Of a DNA stretch of 64,000 nucleotides, positions 19,310 to 28,130 are shown in pieces; position 1 is the first letter of the stretch; the number at the start of each line of letters is the position of its first letter. Position numbers and translations under genes: made by a program. The notes beneath the pieces were generated by a model. That model was not told the origin of the DNA. It saw only the letters and a list, made by a program, of their open reading frames with translations, and did no database searches. Source of the DNA: Planctomycetota bacterium (GTDB taxonomy: Bacteria; Planctomycetota; Phycisphaerae; WQYP01). The DNA is taken from assembly GCA_021805985.1 (NCBI GenBank), contig JAJZDN010000014.1, positions 1 to 64,000 on the forward strand, in the 5' to 3' direction.

Positions 19310-20133
19310 ATCGTAAGCAACGCCTGCTGACGCATCTTCTTTTACTGCTGGCCGCCGCCGCGTATGCGGCACCGCTGCTTTGGATGATTGATACGAGTTT
19401 GAAGCGGGAAGTGCAGGCGGTGCAGCTTCCCCCGGTAATTATTCCACATCCGCTTCGCTGGCAAAACTACCGACACGTGCTGGGTGATCCGCAATTTGAT
19501 TTTTCCCTTTTTGCGCGCAATACGTTAATTATTGCGTCCTTGAGTGCCCTGGGGGCGATGTTGTCATCTTCGTTGGTGGCGTACAGTTTGGCGAAAATCC
19601 GCTGGCGGGGCCGGGGGCTGGTTTTTGGTATTGTGCTGGCATCGATGATGATTCCGTTTCCGGTGTTTATGGTGCCGCTGTATCGGATTTTCCGGGAACT
19701 GGGCTGGATCGGTACAAATTTGCCGCTGTGGGTTCCGGCGTTTTTCGGCATTCCATTTTTCATTTTCCTTTTGCGGCAGTTCTATTTGACCATTCCCCGT
19801 GAACTTTCCGAGGCGGCGTTGATGGATGGGTGTTCCCACTTTGGAATATGGTGGCGGATAATGCTGCCCCTGACGCGCCCGGCGCTGCTGGTGGTGGGAT
19901 TATTTTCATTTATGGGCGCATGGAATAATTTCCTGGGACCCTTGGTATATTTAACGCATCAGAGCAGTTTTACGCTGTCGGTGGCGTTGCAGGTATATCA
20001 GAGCCGGTCCGGTGGGACAAGTTATAATTTGCTGATGGCGGCATCGGTACTGATTATTGCACCGGTGCTGGTGCTATTTTTCCTGGCACAAAAAACATTT
20101 ATCCGCGGTATCGCTACGACGGGCTTGAAATAG
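19306..20133 (+). CDS. Carbohydrate ABC transporter permease (MalG/UgpE-like)
   Basis: A 275-residue partner permease with six helices and the EAA motif ELSEAALMDGCSHFGIWWRI. Start chosen at the ATG overlapping the previous stop (ATGA). It forms the membrane heterodimer with the product of the gene before it. Typical UgpE landmarks include GALLSSSLVAYSLAKIRWRG-like and MMIPFPVFMVPLYRIFRELG stretches. It ends the operon; a CCGGC-type repeat follows. Confidence 0.93.
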   Translation: MNRKQRLLTHLLLLLAAAAYAAPLLWMIDTSLKREVQAVQLPPVIIPHPLRWQNYRHVLGDPQFDFSLFARNTLIIASLSALGAMLSSSLVAYSLAKIRWRGRGLVFGIVLASMMIPFPVFMVPLYRIFRELGWIGTNLPLWVPAFFGIPFFIFLLRQFYLTIPRELSEAALMDGCSHFGIWWRIMLPLTRPALLVVGLFSFMGAWNNFLGPLVYLTHQSSFTLSVALQVYQSRSGGTSYNLLMAASVLIIAPVLVLFFLAQKTFIRGIATTGLK

Positions 20134-20200
20134 CGACGCATGGGACCGTTAAAAACGGCACCATCATCGCTTCCATATTTGTGCGACACTCTCATGTGCC

Positions 20201-20232
20201 ACCACCGGCGGAGCCGGCGGCTTTGTGACGGG
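20201..20232 (+). repeat. REP-like repeat, CCGGC family
   Basis: CCACCACCGGCGGAGCCGGC continuing GGCTTTGTGA; the arms CCGCC/GGCGG pair around GGAG. A second hairpin of related composition (GGCGGCAGGCCGCG) follows. It lies between the convergent permease and CYTH genes and could end transcription from both sides. Confidence 0.7.
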
Positions 20233-20281
20233 CGGCAGGCCGCGTTCCGGTGAAGCTCGGCGGCCTATTGTTTATCGCGGG

Positions 20282-20869
20282 TTACGGAAAGTGTAATTGA
20301 CCGCCGAGTTCCGGATGTTGCTGTAAATATTTTCGCACCATGGCGAAATAGCTGGTTTCTTCAACGGGTAAATCTTCCAGAGCCAAATCGTGGCGGGCTT
20401 TGAGCACAGAGGCCTCGGTGGGCGCTTCGATTTCCAAAAAAAAGCCGAACACCGGCATTTCATCGAGTTCCACCAGACAGTCGCGAAATTCATAACTGCG
20501 GCGACGCTTTTGAAACTCCATGAACTTCATATAGCCCAGCGTGGTAAATAATAATTCCGCCATTTCCGGCGGCTGGGCGTAAAAATCAACGGACGGCCGG
20601 CTACTGACCTGGGCCATAGTTCGCCGGCCTTTCCACGTGACAACGCTGGGCAGCACCTGACCTTCACGGGTTACCTGATGCCGCAGCCGCAGGGCGGCGC
20701 GGGCAGCGCGCAACTGGCCATCGGCGGTGTCAAGAAATATATTTGTTTCCCGAACCTCTCGAATATAGCGTGCGCCCGCGACACAAAGTCGCTGGGACAT
20801 CTGTTCATAATCCTCAGCAACTCTCAGCTTTATTTCAATTTCATGCGGTGGGGAGGCTGGTGCGGTCAT
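20282..20869 (-). CDS. CYTH-domain protein (CyaB/class IV adenylyl cyclase-like)
   Basis: A 195-residue protein with the defining ExExK motif EIEIKL near residue 10, and further charged strands typical of the triphosphate tunnel (ALRLRHQV, SVVTWKGRR, RRRSYEFRDCLVELDEMP, FFLEIEAP). CYTH proteins bind triphosphorylated substrates in a beta-barrel tunnel; members act as adenylyl cyclase, thiamine triphosphatase or tripolyphosphatase, and the exact substrate cannot be read here. It starts 30 bp downstream of the FIST gene on the same strand and probably shares its transcript. Confidence 0.85.
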   Translation of the reverse strand: MTAPASPPHEIEIKLRVAEDYEQMSQRLCVAGARYIREVRETNIFLDTADGQLRAARAALRLRHQVTREGQVLPSVVTWKGRRTMAQVSSRPSVDFYAQPPEMAELLFTTLGYMKFMEFQKRRRSYEFRDCLVELDEMPVFGFFLEIEAPTEASVLKARHDLALEDLPVEETSYFAMVRKYLQQHPELGGQLHFP

Positions 20870-20899
20870 AGGGTGGGGTATCCTGGAAAAAGTAACTAT

Positions 20900-22072
20900 T
20901 TACCGGAACAGAGCGATAATGGCGGTTTGTCCGTGAATAAAATTGCGCCCCCCCACCGGACCTAATTCGCCGGCACAGAAAAACCCGGCCACCGGAATGG
21001 CCCCCACCACTTCGCGCAAGGCCCGAATATCATGATGCGGCGTACCAAAGAGATTCATGCCCCGGCCATTGCAACTGAACATCAGCGCCCCGTGCGGCAC
21101 TTCCGCAAGCATCAATTCGCCTTGCAACAGCAGCCGCAAGTCATCATCCGCGGATCGGCCGTCCTGCAGATGAAACTGAATAATCTGGTCGGGCTGGACA
21201 AAATCGCCGATGGAAATACTGCCATCGGAGCGATGAATTTCCAGGATATTGCGCACCAGAAAATCTCCCCGGCCGAAATTTCCTTTGCGCTGATCAATGA
21301 CCCGTCCGATCAGCAGGCTTCGCATCTGGATTAATTCGCGGTCTTCCATGGACAGACCGGACATCATATCCCGCACAGCAGCCATGGCGGGCTTGCCATC
21401 GAGCATTTTAATATTATTTTCACTCCCCTCCGTGATGGTAAACGTGGGGCCAACCGGCCGGCACCCCTGCGATACAACGCAATCGACTTCCAGGGGGCCG
21501 GCAAATGATACGCCGATCATACCGCTGTTGAAGATGTGATCATTAATAGCCAGTCGTGTTTCACCGGGCCGTTGCACACCGCTGGCCATTCCCCCCACTA
21601 CAGGGGCATGGGGAAATTCCTTGGAGCACGCATCAAGAAGTTGCACGACCGGCGTGGTAAACGGATCCGCCAGCATGATAAAGAGTCGCAAATTCGGTCC
21701 GGCTTCCAGGCGTGCGCGAAGGGTGCTGTTTTCACCGAGAAGCTCAGACCATTCCTCATCGGCAAAGCGAAAATGATCCACCGTAACGCCCGGCAGAGAA
21801 AAGCTGATCGCTGATACAGCGGGCTTACGCTCAATTTCCCGATCAACTCCCAGAACGCTTTCAGCCGTGCAGGCCAGAAGCGTTCGACAGTGCGTTCGTT
21901 CCGCCAGTCCGCCGGTGATACGTGAAAAATCCGCCTGCAATAATGAGGAAACAAAAACGACCAGCAGGTCCGTAGGCAGATCTCCCATTTCCCTGCTGAG
22001 CTGATCGGCGAGACTTTCCACGATCGTAGTGGGATCAGTCGCGGCGATAATAGCGGAGGATAAGCGCATCAA
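20900..22072 (-). CDS. FIST-domain sensory protein
   Basis: A 390-residue protein with FIST_N (about residues 30-230: DLLVVFVSSLLQADF, LLACTAESVLGVDREIE, FPHAPVVGGMASGVQ, GMIGVSFAGPLEVDCVVSQG) followed by FIST_C (ELIQMRSLLIGRVID, GALMFSCNGRGMNLFG, PVAGFFCAGELGPVGG). FIST domains bind small ligands such as amino acids or serve as sensory modules; this one stands alone without a kinase or cyclase output domain. It lacks a signal peptide. The CYTH gene follows closely. Confidence 0.9.
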   Translation of the reverse strand: MMRLSSAIIAATDPTTIVESLADQLSREMGDLPTDLLVVFVSSLLQADFSRITGGLAERTHCRTLLACTAESVLGVDREIERKPAVSAISFSLPGVTVDHFRFADEEWSELLGENSTLRARLEAGPNLRLFIMLADPFTTPVVQLLDACSKEFPHAPVVGGMASGVQRPGETRLAINDHIFNSGMIGVSFAGPLEVDCVVSQGCRPVGPTFTITEGSENNIKMLDGKPAMAAVRDMMSGLSMEDRELIQMRSLLIGRVIDQRKGNFGRGDFLVRNILEIHRSDGSISIGDFVQPDQIIQFHLQDGRSADDDLRLLLQGELMLAEVPHGALMFSCNGRGMNLFGTPHHDIRALREVVGAIPVAGFFCAGELGPVGGRNFIHGQTAIIALFR

Positions 22073-22197
22073 TAAAAACTCCTGTCACGCAGTTAGTATA
22101 GTTTGCCGCCCCATTGCCAGCCAGCGGGTTTCATAAGATTAGTTGTGAGCGTAACGCGGGGCGAAACGCAGTGGAACCAAATCAGGTCTGTGGCGTC

Positions 22198-22677
22198 TCA
22201 GGAGATCATACGAATGGTCATCGGGTAGCGGTACATTTGGCCTTGGGAAGCTTTAACGGTGGCGATGATGCTGGCGACAAACATGAAAATCACCAATGCA
22301 ATAATCAGAACAAATCCGATTGCGACCAGACACAGAACCGCAGAGATAATAAAATAAATAAGGAGCGTGATATGAAAATTCAGCGCTTCTCGCGCATTGG
22401 CACGGACAAACTCATCCGAGGCTGTAAAGAGCACGACCAGAGGCAGAATAATGAGTCCCAGCCCCAAGAATGCCCCAATATGCGGCAAGGCTGCCAGAAG
22501 ATAATTATTGTTGGACATGGGCGGTGTTGCCAGACTTTGTCCGGCCACGCCGGCGCGAGGCCCGGAGCTTAAAAGGCTATGGCACTGGCCACATACCTGA
22601 TGGTCCTGCCAGAGGTAGGTTGTCTCCAACGCACCAATCCCGCGGCCACAATTGGCACATTGAATTTGATCAGCCAT
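22198..22677 (-). CDS. Zinc-ribbon plus DUF4870 (Tic20-like) membrane protein
   Basis: A 159-residue protein. Residues 1-30 hold a zinc ribbon (CANCGRG ... CGQCH). After a linker come four hydrophobic helices with the DUF4870 pattern: LAALPHIGAFLGLGLIILPL, EFVRANAREALNFHITLLIY (the diagnostic N-A-x-E-A-L-N-F), then two further helices. The start at 22677 is preceded by GGAGATAAT; an upstream frame extension would only add a basic leader. Function of the family is unknown. Confidence 0.85.
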   Translation of the reverse strand: MADQIQCANCGRGIGALETTYLWQDHQVCGQCHSLLSSGPRAGVAGQSLATPPMSNNNYLLAALPHIGAFLGLGLIILPLVVLFTASDEFVRANAREALNFHITLLIYFIISAVLCLVAIGFVLIIALVIFMFVASIIATVKASQGQMYRYPMTIRMIS

Positions 22678-22809
22678 TTTATTATCTCCACGACCGAAAG
22701 CAAATTTTAACACGGTAATCGACGGTCCGCCAATTTCCCTCAGGCGTATGCCTGAATTGCCACTTCTGTGCTACATTATCCGCAGGTTAATTTATATGGG
22801 TATTTGAGA

Positions 22810-23511
22810 ATGATGAATCGGTTGCAACTTGCCCGCTGTGTTGATCATACGGTCCTTAAGTCGGAGGCTGGTGAGCGGGAAATTCGTACCGCCACTGCTG
22901 AGGCGTTGGAATACGGGTTTGCCGCTGTGTGCGTTAATTCCGGATGGATTAAACTGGTAAAAAGTTTACTGGATGCTGCGGGTAACAATGGGTCTGACCA
23001 TGTGGTGGCGGCGTGTGGCGTGGTGGGCTTTCCGTTAGGGGCTGCCGATACAACGGTCAAAGCGTTTGAGGCGCAGAGGTGCGTGAACTCCGGAGCCGAT
23101 GAAATAGATATGGTGATTTGGCTGCCGGCACTATTGTCGGGAGATGTTGATCTTGCCCGAAAGGACGTGGCAGAGGTAGTGAAGGCAGCGAAAGGCGTTT
23201 GCGGAAAAACCCTTGTCAAAGTTATTCTGGAAACGGCGATCCTTAATGAATCGCAGATTGCTATGGGCTGTCAGGCAGCCGGTGAAGGGGGCGCGGATTT
23301 TGTAAAAACCAGTACGGGTTTTCATCCGGCGGGCGGTGCAAGTGTTCAGGCAGTACGGTGGTTAAAACAATATTCCGGGTCATTGCGCGTTAAAGCCTCT
23401 GGTGGAATTCGCGATCTGGTAACAGCCCAGGCCATGCTGGCGGCCGGGGCGGATCGGCTGGGTTGTTCCGCCAGCGTTGCGATTATCAAGAGTCTGCCGC
23501 AAGAAAAATAA
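22810..23511 (+). CDS. deoC: Deoxyribose-phosphate aldolase
   Basis: A 233-residue class I aldolase (from ATG 22810; ATG 22813 is equally possible) that splits 2-deoxyribose 5-phosphate into glyceraldehyde 3-phosphate and acetaldehyde. CVDHTVLKSEA opens the barrel; GADEIDMVIW carries the catalytic Asp; ADFVKTSTGFHPAGGA carries the Schiff-base Lys; LRVKASGGIRD carries the second Lys. No other nucleoside-salvage gene adjoins it. An epimerase gene follows after 12 bp with an AAGGAG site. Confidence 0.95.
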   Translation: MMNRLQLARCVDHTVLKSEAGEREIRTATAEALEYGFAAVCVNSGWIKLVKSLLDAAGNNGSDHVVAACGVVGFPLGAADTTVKAFEAQRCVNSGADEIDMVIWLPALLSGDVDLARKDVAEVVKAAKGVCGKTLVKVILETAILNESQIAMGCQAAGEGGADFVKTSTGFHPAGGASVQAVRWLKQYSGSLRVKASGGIRDLVTAQAMLAAGADRLGCSASVAIIKSLPQEK

Positions 23512-23523
23512 AGGAGTTCACGA

Positions 23524-24477
23524 ATGAAAATTCTGGTAACCGGGGCGGCGGGGTTTATAGCATCGCGGCTTTCAGTGCGCCTGCTGCAACGCGGCGATCA
23601 GGTGGTGGGGCTGGATAATCTAAGTGATTATTATCCGGTGGAACACAAGCGACGGAATTTAGCGGATTTAACAGCGCAGCAGGCATTTACGTTTATCGAA
23701 GGTGATCTGCGCGATGCAGAACTGCTGCTGAAAGTCTGTCAGCAATACCAGCCGGAGGCGATTGCGCATATTGGAGCCATGGCATCGGTGCGTTACAGCG
23801 TGGCCAATCCGCTGATTTACGCGGCGGTCAACGTGCAGGGCACGCTGAACCTGCTGGATGCGGCGCGGCAAATAGGTAAACCGCATTGCCTGCTGGCATC
23901 CACGGGATCCGTTTACGGCCAATCCACTCCGGTGCCATTTCCGGAAACTGCGGCGGCGGATAGACCTTTGGCACCCTATCCGGCCAGCAAGCGGGCCATG
24001 GAGCTTTTCGCCCACAGTCATCATCACGTCTGGAGTCTGCCGGTCACAATTCTCCGATTTTTTAATGTGTATGGCCCGCATGGCCGGCCTGACATGATGC
24101 CATGGCATTGGGCGCGACAGATCATGGCGGGCGAGGAACTCACGCTGTTTGGGGCGGGGCACCTTAAGCGGGACTGGACGTACATTGATGACATTCTGGA
24201 CGGGTTTGTAGCAGCATTGGACAGCGGTAATGGGTACCGCGTTTATAATCTTGGGTGCGGCCACCCGGTAGAAAATTTAGAATTCGTCCAGACTCTGGAA
24301 GAGATTCTGGGGAAAAAGGCAAAAGGCAGGGCGGTGCCGGCACCGTTATCTGAACCTTCTATTACATATGCGGATATCGCCAAAGCTGGCAGGGAATTAG
24401 GCTATGCACCCAAAGTACACGTACGCGAAGGTCTGGACCGATTTATCCGCTGGATGCGTACCAAAGAGTTAATCTAA
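23524..24477 (+). CDS. NAD-dependent sugar-nucleotide epimerase (UDP-glucuronate 4-epimerase-like)
   Basis: A 317-residue extended short-chain dehydrogenase. The NAD-binding glycine motif is TGAAGFIASRL (a classic GxxGFIG with Ala in place of the last Gly), followed by VVGLDNLSDYYPVEHKRRNL, the pattern found in UDP-glucuronate 4-epimerases. The catalytic Ser/Tyr/Lys are in STGSVYGQS and YPASKRAMELF. RFFNVYGPHGRPDMMPW binds the nucleotide sugar. It probably supplies a uronic acid or hexose for surface polysaccharide. It is co-directional with deoC. Confidence 0.9.
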   Translation: MKILVTGAAGFIASRLSVRLLQRGDQVVGLDNLSDYYPVEHKRRNLADLTAQQAFTFIEGDLRDAELLLKVCQQYQPEAIAHIGAMASVRYSVANPLIYAAVNVQGTLNLLDAARQIGKPHCLLASTGSVYGQSTPVPFPETAAADRPLAPYPASKRAMELFAHSHHHVWSLPVTILRFFNVYGPHGRPDMMPWHWARQIMAGEELTLFGAGHLKRDWTYIDDILDGFVAALDSGNGYRVYNLGCGHPVENLEFVQTLEEILGKKAKGRAVPAPLSEPSITYADIAKAGRELGYAPKVHVREGLDRFIRWMRTKELI

Positions 24478-24669
24478 CACTCATGCTTTTCTAAGCGCCG
24501 TGCCGATAATAATGTCAGTCATCAATCGGCTGTTCTCGGAGAACCGATGGCTAATAGATCGCACCGCAGGCGCTGTGCGAGCGTAAAATAATAAGGATAG
24601 GTATTGGAAGCTTGCCAATTGGCGGCCATACGTGGACAATATCTATTCTAAACCGTTTCCCGGCTTCCC
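24478..24669. other. Intergenic region after the epimerase gene
   Basis: No gene is supported. A small hairpin TCGCAC (24559) / GTGCGA (24575) with a 10-nt loop is the only structure seen before the repeat copy at 24670. Confidence 0.35.
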
Positions 24670-24726
24670 AGAGCCTTTCCAGGTAATAGCCGGAATTGCG
24701 ATGGGCAATAACCTGGACAGGCTCCT
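24670..24726 (+). repeat. Short copy of the dispersed repeat, module E palindrome alone
   Basis: GAGCCTTTCCAGGTAATAGC then GGAATTGCGATGGG then AATAACCTGGACAGGCTC. The two ends are inverted copies of the shared terminus, giving a ~57-bp palindromic unit. It shows that the terminus can exist as a minimal two-ended element. Confidence 0.8.
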
Positions 24727-24812
24727 AAGCCGTTCGAATGTAAAGAATTCCCGCCGGTGGCTGTCCTAATTTTTATGAGACCGCCTCCGGATCTGAAATT
24801 GAGCGTATCACT

Positions 24813-26099
24813 ATGGCCAACCCCAATAACGTCGCCAGTAAAACCGAGACCATGCTGGGCAAATTCATTGTTGAACAGGGGTTTTGCACGCAGGAAGAGC
24901 TCGGTGATTGCCGGTCACTGCAGGCGGAACTCGAGCGGCAGGAGAGCCATCGCTCATTAACCGATATTCTTGTAGCCAACGGCTATGTCACGCAAACGCA
25001 ATTGGCGCGCGTTAAGGCGGCGGTAGAAGAGCAAAAAACTTTTCAGCAGATTCCTGGCTACCAGATTATGTCTAAACTGGGTGCCGGCGCGATGGCCACG
25101 GTGTTTAAAGCTCGGCAGCTTTCCTTAGACCGAATTGTCGCAATTAAAGTTCTGCCCAAGCGCATGAGCGAAAATAAAGAATTCGTAGACCGCTTCTACA
25201 TGGAAGGTAAAGCGGCAGCTAAATTAAACCACCCCAATATCGTGGCCGCCTATGATGTAGGCGAAGCGGGCGGATACCACTATTTTGTCATGGAATATGT
25301 GGCAGGAAAAACGGTTTATGATCATTTGATAGACAGTGGAAAACCCTACCCGGAAAAGCAGGCCCTGGACATTATCATTCAAGTGTGTCGAGCACTGGTT
25401 CACGCCCATCTTAACGGCCTGATTCACCGGGATGTTAAACCAAAAAATATCATGATGACGCCGGAAGGAACTGCCAAGCTGGCTGATATGGGTTTAGCGC
25501 GGGAAGCCGATGACAAAGTCGCCGCCGCCGCTGAAGCGGGTAAAGCGTATGGCACACCTTATTACATTTCCCCCGAACAGATTCGCGGCCAGCTGAACAT
25601 TGACTTTCGGGCGGACATTTATTCCCTGGGTGCCACGATGTACCACATGGTGACCGGTCGCGTACCATTTGAAGCGCCCTCCCCCGCGGCAGTGATGCAC
25701 AAGCATTTGAAAGAGGATCTGGTACCACCGGATCACGTCAATACCAACCTGAGTGCGGGTATATCGGAAATTATAGAAGTGGCCATGGCCAAAGACCCGG
25801 CCAAGCGATATTCCTCCACGTCGGATATGCTTTCCGACTTGGAATCTGTGGCGCATGGCGATCCACCCAAGTTGGCGCGGCGCGCTTATGATTTGACCAC
25901 CTTGGCCAAAATTGAAAAAGCCGCCGCCGATTCCAATCCATCGGATCAGGTAGACTTGGTAGAAGCGGACGAAGAACCCACCATTGATCTGGGTTCTCGC
26001 ACGCTGATTCAAAAATTTAAGGATCCGCTGGTATTGCTGCTGCTGGGCTGTCTGATCTTTGCCATTGTGATTATTGTGCTGCTGGAACTCAAGGCGTAG
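24813..26099 (+). CDS. Hanks-type serine/threonine protein kinase with C-terminal membrane anchor
   Basis: A 428-residue protein. Residues 1-80 (GKFIVEQGFCTQEELGDC ... ANGYVTQTQLARV) form two short helical repeats like the N-terminal region of type II secretion ATPases. The kinase domain spans about residues 84-350: P-loop LGAGAMATVFKA, ATP Lys in VAIKVLPKR, catalytic loop HRDVKPKN, metal loop DMGLA (Met in place of the usual Phe of DFG), GTPYYISPEQ. A single helix LLLLGCLIFAIVIIVLLEL ends the protein, so the kinase faces the cytoplasm. There is no extracellular sensor. Phosphorylation targets are unknown. Confidence 0.93.
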   Translation: MANPNNVASKTETMLGKFIVEQGFCTQEELGDCRSLQAELERQESHRSLTDILVANGYVTQTQLARVKAAVEEQKTFQQIPGYQIMSKLGAGAMATVFKARQLSLDRIVAIKVLPKRMSENKEFVDRFYMEGKAAAKLNHPNIVAAYDVGEAGGYHYFVMEYVAGKTVYDHLIDSGKPYPEKQALDIIIQVCRALVHAHLNGLIHRDVKPKNIMMTPEGTAKLADMGLAREADDKVAAAAEAGKAYGTPYYISPEQIRGQLNIDFRADIYSLGATMYHMVTGRVPFEAPSPAAVMHKHLKEDLVPPDHVNTNLSAGISEIIEVAMAKDPAKRYSSTSDMLSDLESVAHGDPPKLARRAYDLTTLAKIEKAAADSNPSDQVDLVEADEEPTIDLGSRTLIQKFKDPLVLLLLGCLIFAIVIIVLLELKA

Positions 26100-26143
26100 T
26101 TAACGCGATCCTGCCCGCTGCCGTCGAACGGAAACTTCACCTG

Positions 26144-27076
26144 TTAAAACCCGAACCAATTCCCGGGAACATACGACCGCACCCGCGTGACCACGCCATG
26201 GTCCAAATCTACCAGCACCGGCAGAAATGGCGGACGCCAGATATGTGTATTTTCAAATGCCAGTCGTAGCATATTAGGATTCGCCAGACCCCTGGGCAGC
26301 GGACCATAAGGCGGTAACTGGATCAGCGCCACGTTGTGATCGGGATTATTTTTCAAATGCCGCGAGATACCGGCTATGGCATGTTGGCAAACTGGGCAGG
26401 TATGAAAATAAATAACCGCCAGCCACTTTCCGTGCATGATGGCATGACTGCCGGGAATATAATCCGCAGCCGGGAAGCGCTTGGCATCCCATGCCGGCGG
26501 CTGCATGAATATCACACCGTGTCCGCCCGTGATTGTTCCGTTGCTGTGCAGCATTCCTGGCTGCAGATAAGATTTTCCCCCGATCATGCCCACTAAAATT
26601 CCCAAAGCCACGATCCCTGAAAATATCTTTCGCCACCTGCTGGCGGGATATTTTTCCGGATACACAAATATTGCGCTTCCCAGCAAAAGCAGTATGACCG
26701 CATCCATGGTGGCGGTTATCCATGGGTTCATTGGCACAGGCCCAAAGCAGCCGCAGTTCACCTGCCCCTGCCAGGCATCGTGCAGCGAAATGGCCAAAAA
26801 GAGCGTAAATAATAGCGCACCGGCCCGCAGGGCATAATAACCCGCGACCGAACTGACAAACCAGACCCCAGCCGCTAATTCCATGAGCACTTCAGCCGTA
26901 TGGAAGAAATAATTTTTAGTGACCGCGCCCCGCAGCAGGTCATATCCTTTAAGCGCCCCGGCGGTGACCAGCACGACGCCGGCCAGAAAAAGTATCCATT
27001 GCAGCAGGGGGCGTTTGATCGACTCGGGACCAAGCGGTGCGGAAGAGCTCTGAACTGTTGGATTTTCAACCATCAT
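26144..27076 (-). CDS. MauE/DoxX-type membrane domain fused to a thioredoxin-like domain
   Basis: A 310-residue protein with four helices in the first half (WILFLAGVVLVTAGALKGYD, VLMELAAGVWFVSSVAGYYA, ALLFTLFLAISLHDAWQ, AVILLLLGSAIFVY). The motif VNCGCFGPVP is that of MauE-like redox membrane proteins. The second half, after another helix, has a thioredoxin-type CPVC in VIYFHTCPVCQHAIAGI, placed outside the membrane. It likely moves thiol reducing power to the periplasm or makes or breaks disulfides. Its ATG overlaps the recO stop (ATGA), so they share a transcript. Confidence 0.82.
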   Translation of the reverse strand: MMVENPTVQSSSAPLGPESIKRPLLQWILFLAGVVLVTAGALKGYDLLRGAVTKNYFFHTAEVLMELAAGVWFVSSVAGYYALRAGALLFTLFLAISLHDAWQGQVNCGCFGPVPMNPWITATMDAVILLLLGSAIFVYPEKYPASRWRKIFSGIVALGILVGMIGGKSYLQPGMLHSNGTITGGHGVIFMQPPAWDAKRFPAADYIPGSHAIMHGKWLAVIYFHTCPVCQHAIAGISRHLKNNPDHNVALIQLPPYGPLPRGLANPNMLRLAFENTHIWRPPFLPVLVDLDHGVVTRVRSYVPGNWFGF

Positions 27077-27861
27077 AGTGCCTTGGTTTTACCAAAAAGT
27101 GAGTCCAGTGCCCAGCGCGTTTTAAGCCCACGATCCGACGCCGCCTGAATAGCCGCAATGAGTACCGTGGCGGCGGCCCGCATTGCAGGGGCATCCGCGG
27201 GTTTGGATGGGGGAGCGTTTAACAAGGCATTGGGCATGGGTAACCGGGCCAGTGCCAGCAGCACGCCGCCGTCGACACGTATGGTTTTAGGTTCCACGGG
27301 GCAGTCGATGCAGCATACACCGCCCCGCTGCGGACAAAACTGGGCTGGTATGCCGGGGCGGACAGGCGATTGGCACACCAGGCAATTCTCTAATTGGGGT
27401 TGATACCCGGTGGCAATCAGAATGCACTTGGCGATACTTAAAAAAAGCCGTTGGGTTTGGCTGCCTCCCAGCGCCGCGAGCCCCGGGGCAAGTTCATCAT
27501 ACAACTGCGTGTGCGGTTCCTGGCCGGAAAGCAGCGCCATGATAATTTCACAAATAATTTGTCCCGCATAAAACGCCGGCAAGGATTTGCGCATGGCAGC
27601 TTGATAATCCATTAAATCCCAGGCCGTCAAAGTGCCTAGCTCTGCCGTTCCGCGCGGCGGAATATAGACCACCTCGCCGCGGGCCAACTGATCAATTGGC
27701 GCACCCAGGGAAAAGGTGCCCGCTTTTGCCATCTTGCGACTTCCCTTGGCCAGCAAGGCCAACAATCCGGCCTGCCGGGCAAACAATGTTACCACTTGAC
27801 TGCTCTCAGAAAAGTTGATGACCCGCAGACAGATCGCTTCATCTTTTTCATAATTTGCCAT
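27073..27861 (-). CDS. recO: DNA repair protein RecO
   Basis: A 262-residue RecO: an N-terminal OB fold (DEAICLRVINFSESSQVVTL, KGSRKMAKAGTFSLGAPIDQ), a helical bundle (YAGQIICEIIMALLSGQEPH), and a four-Cys zinc site (CLVCQ ... CCIDC). RecO loads RecA onto SSB-coated ssDNA in the RecFOR pathway. The start MANYEKDEAI is chosen; the frame extends 7 codons further upstream. It precedes the MauE/thioredoxin gene with a 4-base overlap. Confidence 0.92.
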   Translation of the reverse strand: MANYEKDEAICLRVINFSESSQVVTLFARQAGLLALLAKGSRKMAKAGTFSLGAPIDQLARGEVVYIPPRGTAELGTLTAWDLMDYQAAMRKSLPAFYAGQIICEIIMALLSGQEPHTQLYDELAPGLAALGGSQTQRLFLSIAKCILIATGYQPQLENCLVCQSPVRPGIPAQFCPQRGGVCCIDCPVEPKTIRVDGGVLLALARLPMPNALLNAPPSKPADAPAMRAAATVLIAAIQAASDRGLKTRWALDSLFGKTKAL

Positions 27862-27964
27862 CAAAAGATTGTAACCGTTCATTAACGCCTTAACGAATTA
27901 CATTGCAACTCTAACCAAACATTACTACCGCCTTAACACGCACTTAGCGCGGAGGCGGTCTGAT

Positions 27965-28102
27965 ATGTTCCGTCACTGGGTGCTCACCAAAGGACAAAAG
28001 TACGCCAAGGGCATGCAGTACATCAAACTCGGCAGCGTGATGCGTAAGAAAGTGCTCGCTGAGTTGTCCAACGTAACCTGGAAAGGTCAGCCGTTGAACT
28101 AA
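27965..28102 (+). pseudogene. pstS: C-terminal remnant of phosphate-binding protein PstS
   Basis: Forty-five codons read FRHWVLTKGQKYAKGMQYIK then LGSVMRKKVLAELSNVTWKG and stop. The phrase W-V-L-T-x-G-Q-x-Y-A is typical of the last 50 residues of PstS. The rest of the ~300-residue protein, including its signal peptide, is absent. It sits directly before a pstC fragment, in the usual pstS-pstC-pstA order. Confidence 0.7.
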
Positions 28103-28130
28103 GCGCTCATATTTAATTATTGTTTTTGGG

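Noticed and set aside
23668-24264. 198-codon minus-strand frame
   Set aside because: Antisense to the epimerase gene, Arg/His-rich shadow composition.
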